From Ascarosepion bandense (Eukaryota > Mollusca > Cephalopoda > Sepiida > Sepiidae), in contig JBBBDQ010001154.1 of the NCBI GenBank assembly GCA_037127315.1, positions 1,468,001 to 1,532,000 of the forward strand: a stretch of 64,000 bases of DNA, written 5' to 3'. Under the pieces are notes generated by a model. That model did not search any database. It saw only the letters and a list, made by a program, of their open reading frames with translations, and was not told the origin of the DNA. Shown one piece after another: positions 57,361 to 64,000 of the stretch (position 1 is its first letter; every line of letters begins with the position of its first letter). The position numbers were made by a program, and so were the translations under genes.

Positions 57361-60300
57361 TTTTTTTTTTAATCATGTCACCCCAAGCAAGGCATTCCAC
57401 TGCCACTATAGTGCAGGTGGTTTCACAGGGCGATAGACGAGTTACGATGTAAATAGGGGGAGAGTTGGAGAGAATGGGAGGGTTAGTGTGTTAGGAGGTG
57501 TCTATTGACCTTATATTTAAACTCCTGGAAGTTATAGCCATCGGGGAAGCAAGCATGCGGAAGGGAATTCCACAGGCGAGAAGTGTGAGAAAAGAAGCTG
57601 TTGGAGTAGAAATTGCGGTTACATTTCATTGGTTTCACTGTAAAAGGGTGGGACCTAGTTGCCAATCTAGTATCTCATGCAAACTCACACCTAGGGGGCA
57701 CCAGTGATTTAAGTTCATCAGAGCAGAAACCATGAAAGTATTTATAGAAGAGGCACAGGAAAGACACGTCACGCTGGTGAGAGAGTGACTGCAGGCAGTC
57801 AGCTAAGTCGGTATTAATCACGTTACAGATTCTTCGCTGTATTTTGTAAAGAAGCCCAAGGAGAATAGTAGGGGCACCTACAAGCCATTTTTTACCCCAA
57901 TCCACCACGGATTGGAGGTCCTTTTCAAGCTCAGCCGCAAGGTTCGCCTTATCATCAACACCAGATTTTTGATAGAGGCTAGCGTATACTGTGGTATATT
58001 CGGCATACATGCCTACTTGTGATCTTATGGCATCGGGGAGAGCATTGATGTAGATTAGAAAGAGCGTAGGACCTAGGATAGAGCCTTGGGGGACACCCGC
58101 GTTTGTAGGGTAGTTCTAGGAGGCATGTCTGTTTAAAACCACCTTCAGTGTGTGGTTGGAGAGGAATGACTGGATTAAGTCCAACAAAAGTCCAGTAATG
58201 CCGTAGCTTTGCAGTTTCCATAGATGGCTGGCATGCCATACTCTGTCGAATGCTTTAGAGATATCCAGGGCAACAGTTCGGGCTTCACCATTCTTGTCGA
58301 GAGCCTGGTATATATACTCGGTGATGGTCGTTAGCATATCAGCAGTAGACCTGGTGAAGTGGAAGCCATACTGTGTGTCCGATAGGAGCCCGTGGGCTGT
58401 GAGATGCTAAATGACCTCGGCATTGATAATGGCTTCAAACACTTTGCCGAAGATCGGAAGAAGGCAGTAATTTATGGGGTCCGAGGGTTCACCAGTGTTC
58501 TTGAATATTGGAACCACAGAAGAAGACTTCCAACAGGCAGGAAAGCAGGAGGAAGATAGGCAGAAGTTGTAGAGCTTAGAAAGGACAGAGGAGAGTTTAG
58601 GGGCACATTTCTTCAAGACTATGATTGGGATTCCGTCCCCACCACTCGCTTTGTGAGGGGCAAGTTTTGATATTATGCTAGAGATCGGCGAGGGCGTGAT
58701 GTGGACATCATTCAATTGGGCCTCAGTTCTAGATGGGAAATCGGGTGTCTGGACTCCAGACGAATCCAGACATGAATTGGTCGAGAATCTACGGGCAAAG
58801 CATTCAGCCTTGTCCGCTGAGGATGTGGGGGCATTGAGGACTTACTCTTGTTGAGCACGCTTTTACAGAGGCGCCAGAAGTCTTTGGCTCCGAACTTAGA
58901 GGATGCTATGCGCTGCTTCATTCTGGCAGCAAACAGCATCTTAGCTTCGTTAAGTATCTTTTTACACTTATTACGAGCTGAGGCAAAAAGGCGCCTGTTT
59001 TGGGCTGAAATTTCCTGGCAGGGATGAAAGCATCGATGCCAGCCTTAATCCAGGAGGAGACCTCTGCACAGTCTTCGACGGTAAGACTACAAAACATTGT
59101 TCCAAGGGACGTCGCAGAGGAAGTCATGGAACGAATCCCAGTCTGCTTTTTGATAGCAGTAGGATATTCTGCTGGTCTGGGTTTCTTGGGTAGGGGTGGA
59201 GTGGAAGGAGATGTTGACGGAAACTATGGCGTGGTCAGATTTTCTGAGAGGGCAGAGCTGTCTGGTGGTGCAAGAATTTGGGGTGGAAGTGAAGCAGAGG
59301 TCTAGTAGCGAATCCCTTCCGTTAGGGCTATTGGAGAAACGCGTGGGGAAGTCCACCACTTGCGTAAGGGTTTGGGAGGTTGAAAAATTAAAGGTGTGGA
59401 CACCAGCAGTGTCGGTTACAGAGTTTTCGAGCCACTTAGTGTGGTGGGTGTTAAAGTCACCAAACACGAAAATATGAGCAGATGGGTGAGAAGAAATGGC
59501 CTTGTCGATATTGTCAGAGATGCTGTCAAGTACTGAACAGTCAGAGGAGGAGGGGGAGCAGCAGAAGAGATAACTAACGGAAGTGAGAGACGGAAGCACA
59601 TGAAAGACTGGTCCAGGAATTCAAGAGATGTTACTTTAGCTAGGGGCAGGTGTTCACTGACATATACACCAAGCCCATGCATATGGACGTTGGAGTCCTT
59701 CCTGAAGAAGGGAAGATAACCAGGAACACAGAACTCAGAGGAGGGGATAGACGGGTCAAGGTTAGTTTCACACAGGGCTAAGATATCAGGTGAGTTAGTT
59801 TGGAGGAAAGGTTAATGCGGATACCGCGAATGTTAGTGAACGTGACACAGAGAGGTTTGGGCGTTTTCCGAGTAGCTGGTTTGAGTTTGGTATTTTGTTT
59901 GTTTTTTTCATGGTGTTTTGGTTTAGGAGAGAGGTCTAGAGTAGAATCAGTCGGTCACTATTTGCAGCATGTGAGGAATGGAGACTGGCGCAGCCTGCAA
60001 CATAATGTGGCCTCGGGGTTGCCCACCGGAGGTTCGTGAAGGGACGCCCGTCCATGCGCGATATGGCACTACAGGAACCCCGATATTATTCAACTGTTGA
60101 TCAGAGCAGCCTCTCAAGATGCTACGCATGAGTTCGGGCTCCTAACTACCAGTCGGAAGCAGCAACCACGAAACTGCCAACCCGGTACCCTCAGAATGGA
60201 GAGACATTGCCACCATAGTCAAAAACTGCAAAGAGTTTCCAACTAAACTAACACTAAGACCGAAGGAGGAGGTAGAAAGACCGGGAATCCCTTCCTAAAC

Positions 60301-60400
60301 AGGAAACAAGGTGATCACCTCTACTCCTGTTCAAAAGAAGTAGGTGGAGTGTGAAACCAGGCGATAGTAGGTACTATCTACTCCAATTTAAAAAAAAAAG
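57361..60400 (-). pseudogene. Near-full-length LINE-A, decayed
   Basis: From right to left on the minus strand: one 5' monomer (60400-60270), 5' leader, endonuclease (FTNIRGIRINLSS, LALCETNLDPSIP, FVFGDFNTHHTKW and KSDHAIVSVN: the Asn, Glu, Asp-Asn-His and Ser-Asp-His motifs of APE endonucleases), linker, then RT (HKASGGDGIP, LDISKAFDRVW, then MYAEYTTVY where active copies have YADD). About 120 residues are lost between WLV and GAPTILL (near 57883). It ends FKYKVNRHLLTH, then 3'UTR and ATTAAAAAAAAA. A second, gag-like ORF was not identified. Confidence 0.88.
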
Positions 60401-60940
60401 AGGTGAGTTAACTAAGTTTTAACTTACTGAATTTCATAAAGAAAACTACCAGAGGTATCGACACCTTTCCTTTTCTTTGATCACATGATAGTGAATGGAG
60501 CAGATGTCTTCCAGCCACTCTGACACACTGGAATCCAAGGTCAGTGACCTGCTTTTGTCCATATGGGAATAAGACCATATTTGGGTGTATGCCTTCACGT
60601 GACAAGCTGAATGGCCTTCAATTCAGTTCGACTCGAGGCTTTGGCTTGAGTGGATGAGCTTGTTATAGTCTGCTGTACTTTGCTATGTCCGTGCTTGGCT
60701 TTGGCCCTGGCCAAGTTTGGTCTGTTATAAATTCTGTGTTAATACATTGCCTAACTGGATTTGGTCTGTTATAGTTTTGCTATGAAAAAAAATTCTAAGT
60801 CAAGATTTGTTCCTGACCCTTTTTAATGTGATAGTTTGTGGCTGCGAATATTTGTAGAGGTGGAACAGAATATGAAGCAAAGATTGGTTGAAAGGAAAGA
60901 TCAACTTCAACATAGGACAAACCCAGGAGAAGGGAAGAGA
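60401..60940. other. Stretch without recognised gene
   Basis: Begins GGTGAGTTAACTAAGTTTTAACTTA, also found next to the monomers at 48500, so it may be the repeat's outer flank. Nothing else recognised. Confidence 0.45.
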
Positions 60941-60949
60941 AAAAGACAG

Positions 60950-61225
60950 ATAAAGTCATCATATCTCAAATTTGAGACAAAATCAAAAAGAAAGACAAAG
61001 AAGAAACGAAGATAAAATAAATCGCGCTTCTCAACCTCGATACAAAAGCAAAGAAAGAAAGACAAAGAAGAAACGAGAAGATAAAATAAATCACGCTTCT
61101 CAACCTCGATACAAAAGCAAAGAGAAAGACAAAGAAGAAAAGAGAAGATAAAATAAATCATGCATCTTCACATCGAGACAAAAGGAAAGAGGAAGACAAA
61201 GGAAAAAAGAGAAGATAAAACAAGG
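60950..61225. repeat. Tandem repeat, about 70-75-bp unit, 3-4 copies
   Basis: Unit GACAAAGAAGAAACGAGAAG-ATAAAATAAATC...CTTCTCAACCTCGATACAAAAGC; a partial further unit lies near 61565-61640. Confidence 0.85.
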
Positions 61226-61530
61226 TGTATGGGTAGGTATTTGAATGCTATCATAATACGTTTAGTATAACAATAGAACTAACCCACTTACAGGTACACA
61301 CGCACACATGTTCACTACAATTAATGACAGCAGTAGCAGCAAAAATGGACCATTCATTTAAAGGCATGGTCCTGCAGTGAACAACTTGAAACCAAGCTCT
61401 CCTATCATTCTAAAGATGAGATTCTGATCTTGAAATATTAATGAATAATAAATAGGTAATACCCAACACTTTCTTTATTTTACTAAATGCATTGTGATAA
61501 CCTTCAAATACCTACCCATACACGTTATAT
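61226..61530. mobile_element. Short inverted-repeat element (MITE-like)
   Basis: About 305 bp with terminal inverted repeats of about 45 bp (GTATGGGTAGGTATTTGAA... and ...TTCAAATACCTACCCATAC). It interrupts the tandem repeat on either side and has no frame. A partial copy lies at 42425. Confidence 0.78.
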
Positions 61531-61644
61531 ACACAATGCTTCAAGCAAATTGCAAAACTCTCCTCAGATAAAATAAATCACGCATCTCAACCTCTAGATA
61601 AAAGCAAAGAATAAGACAAAGAAAAGATAAAAAGAAGAGAAAAA

Positions 61645-62299
61645 AAATTCAACAGAAACCTAAAAATCTAGAGACTGGAAAAACAAAAAGAAATTGGTAA
61701 ATTTTTGTTTTGTTCTCCGAAGGCCTTTACCCCTTGAAATCGTTCCAAAAATTCCTTAATTACGTGCAAATGTATATTTGTCAAGAGAGGTAAAGGCCTC
61801 GGGAAACAAAACAATAATTTGCCAAGAAATTTCCATGCTAATAATAGATGAGTCGTTTGTCTATCTTTTGTTATATTGTTGTTGCATATATGTATCGCTT
61901 TACGGTAAAATCTATGTTAGCAGACTTTAAATTGTTTGAGAGAAAAAAGATAACATTGATAGAATTAATCAGAAACATACATCCTCAAGACTTTTCTTTT
62001 TGATATTGTTTTCTTTTTGCTTTTATTTTATCCCAACCTCTATAAGATCTCCATTTGTCAAATAACTGTGTATTGTAGAAATAAAAGCTATTAATTGTTA
62101 AATGTACAATTTTGTGTTTGCCTTTTTCTGTTTATCACCAATTGTGGACAATTTCATTTAGCTCAGCATTGTTTAACTAATTGAGAGGAACCTGTGAGTA
62201 GTGAAATTTTGAATTTCGCTGTTTTACATTGTGGTCCCAGCTGCTGCCATAACGACAGTGTCGTGGTGGTGATGGGTCAGAGTCCATAACTATATATAT

Positions 62300-62338
<39 letters not shown>

Positions 62339-62340
62339 AG
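61645..62340. other. AT-rich stretch without recognised gene
   Basis: Contains an inverted pair around 61710-61830 (TTTGTTTTG...GAGGCCTTTACC and GGTAAAGGCCTCGGGAAACA) and a TA run at 62290-62337. No coding sequence supported. Confidence 0.5.
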
Positions 62341-62344
62341 TATA

Positions 62345-62510
62345 GAATTGGTATAAATGGAATAAAATTTTGTATCTAAAAAACACTATTCTTAAAAAGT
62401 GCTCAATACAAAGTAGAGCAAATAATATTTATTTAAAATTTATAACATAAGTCTGTTATAATATCACTACAAAGTAGCTATTTTGTTTTGTCACATAATG
62501 GTGCTGATTG
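62345..62510. repeat. Half copy of the 16.4-kb fold-back repeat
   Basis: Matches 16430-16585 (AACACTATTCTTAAAAAGTG and TATCACTACAAAGTAGC). Only one arm is present here. Confidence 0.75.
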
Positions 62511-62929
62511 CAAGATGAAGAGTTTTAGACGGTTCAAAACTAACCAAACCCCCTCATTAGAGGAGACATTGTGAGGTAGTCTGTGATAACCAATCAAAAT
62601 ACAAGTAATTTCTAATTTGATGAACATGACAGCAAATTCTAGAATCAATTTATTCATGCAGTAATGTTAATGTTTGATTAAAATAGAGATCAGTGTTATT
62701 CACTATTATTTTCACTCCAAAATAAAAATAACCCATGCACATATATATAAATAAATCAATACATCCATATGCACACTAGTACATAAACCTACATGCATTT
62801 CTATATAGACAAACTTATGCACCCAAGTATATATATTCATATATAAGCACAGGTAAACACAAATATAAAAAATACATATATATACAATTTAAAATAGATA
62901 ATGATAACAAATTCAGAGACCATGTGAAA

Positions 62930-63180
62930 TTAATGCTTAAGGAATTACAATTATTAAATATTAACTTGACAATCCTACGCTAGAATAAAATCCTATTAAA
63001 TATTAACTTGATAATTTATGCTAGATTAAAATCTATCAAATATTAAAATAATGATCTATGTTAGATTAAATACCTAGTAACTATATAACTTGACAGTGTA
63101 TGCTAGATTAAATACCTAGTAAATATTAACTTGACAATATATGGCAAATTAAATACCTAGCAGTTATTAATTTCACAATC
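62930..63180. repeat. Degenerate tandem repeat (TATTAACTTGACAAT...TAGATTAAAT)
   Basis: Roughly 45-60-bp imperfect units with ATTAACTTGA and CTAGATTAAA blocks; AT-rich. Confidence 0.6.
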
Positions 63181-63189
63181 TATCCTTAA

Positions 63190-63880
63190 TGAAATATCCA
63201 GCAAATAATATTAAATAACGTTGGTGAAAATAGTCTATATATATTTATATTATTACTACCCATATTGTAAGGTAAATGGTGAACTATGTTTACAGCTAAC
63301 AGCAAGTTCATTCCTTTGATTTAATAGGTTAATCCTGTCTTTAAATGTGATGATTTCTAACTTTCCATTAAGACAAAGATGACAAGGCGCATTACAAGTT
63401 CAAGCCCTTCTAATTAATTTCCATTTAACAGGAGGAGTTCTGTTTTTATCTTTTAAAAACAAAAAAAGTATTTGGATAACAAACTACCGTATTTATAAGA
63501 ACTATTACTGAAAGATAGTACATACTGATACCAGAGGGTTTTGAATGAGGTTTTAGTAGATCTGATATAAATTATTTAATACTAGAATTTTTAAGTGTAG
63601 AAATAGTGCAAATATAAACTAGGGAATTAGCTAAGCAAATTTTATGTAGTAAGCAATCCTTAGAATTTCTACAATTGCATTCGCTGATATTAGTTTTATT
63701 GCATTTGGCATTATTTATCACATCATTGTGATGCATTTTTTAAACTTTTTATACTTGTGGAGGACTTTGTTATTGTGCTTTTTAATTATTTTTTCGAGAT
63801 AATCCTTACAACAATAGCTTAATTTAAGAGTATTATTATTGAAATTTGTAGTAAGGGGGTTAGTTTTGGTAAAGTATTTA
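63190..63880 (-). pseudogene. Decayed Penelope-like element, linker to C-terminus
   Basis: The minus strand reads FNNNTLKLSYCCKDYLEKII, then ECNCRNSKDCLLHKICLANS and LVYICTIS (Cys-rich linker before GIY-YIG), then CNAPCHLCLNGKLEIIT, INLLNQRNELAVSCKH (C-terminal block). Frameshifts separate the parts. A different subfamily from the 2.9-kb copy. Confidence 0.72.
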
Positions 63881-63913
63881 TCAAATATTCATTAATATTT
63901 ATCAACGTGATAT

Positions 63914-64000
63914 GCTTATGGCATATCACGTTGAATACACCAGTTCTCGTTCAATCACTAAAGTTAAGCAATGTGAGCCTGGTCAGTACTTATATGGGTA
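63914..64000 (+). rRNA. 5S rRNA-like sequence cut by the window end
   Basis: GTTGAATACACCAGTTCTCG, AAAGTTAAGCAATGT and GAGCCTGGTCAGTACTTATA follow animal 5S rRNA with substitutions and single-base deletions. The last about 30 nt lie beyond the window. It may be the head of another hybrid SINE like 12297-12755. Its first bases take part in a perfect hairpin with upstream DNA. Confidence 0.8.

Overview
The window looks like repeat-dense, AT-rich DNA from a mollusc, most probably a cephalopod. This is an inference from its content: very long TA/GT microsatellites, many Penelope-like elements (PLEs), two non-LTR retrotransposon families (called LINE-A and LINE-B here), tRNA-type and 5S-type SINEs, Helitrons, a Tc1-like relic and gypsy fragments. 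No species-specific marker was found.

Only one host gene is supported: two coding exons on the + strand of a GTPBP2 (GTP-binding protein 2) orthologue, a 27-nt microexon at 42871-42897 and a 185-nt exon at 49437-49621. They are joined in phase across a 6.5-kb intron full of repeats. The start codon, the G domain and the C-terminus lie outside the window.

Layout: 0-5 kb, Helitron, tRNA-SINEs, a composite SINE array and a decayed PLE. 5-8 kb, SINE, PLE with inverted ends and a PLE terminal repeat. 8-14 kb, LINE-A copies, one nested with a 5S-headed SINE, a tRNA-SINE and an LTR-like insert. 15-21 kb, a TA/TG array and several PLE fragments and fold-backs. 21.6-28.1 kb, LINE-B copies, one carrying a minisatellite in its reverse transcriptase, and a solo LTR. 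28-33 kb, LINE-A, Tc1 relic and Helitron. 34-42 kb, composite SINE arrays, a fold-back, a tRNA-like sequence and LINE-A. 42.9-49.6 kb, GTPBP2 exons and intron. 50-60.4 kb, SINE, LINE-A with a nearly intact RT reading frame, gypsy gag/pol pieces, Helitron and an almost full-length LINE-A. 60.4-64 kb, a tandem repeat, a short inverted-repeat element, a decayed PLE and a 5S-like sequence cut by the window edge.

The main signals are: a duplicated 3' splice site beside the GTPBP2 exon, inside a long intronic inverted repeat; a 5S rRNA plus tRNA hybrid SINE with a target-site duplication; a hairpin family always found between an upstream copy and a repeated part of the same host retroelement; and a CTGANGA-hairpin-GAAA motif, like a hammerhead ribozyme core, shared by several PLE ends.
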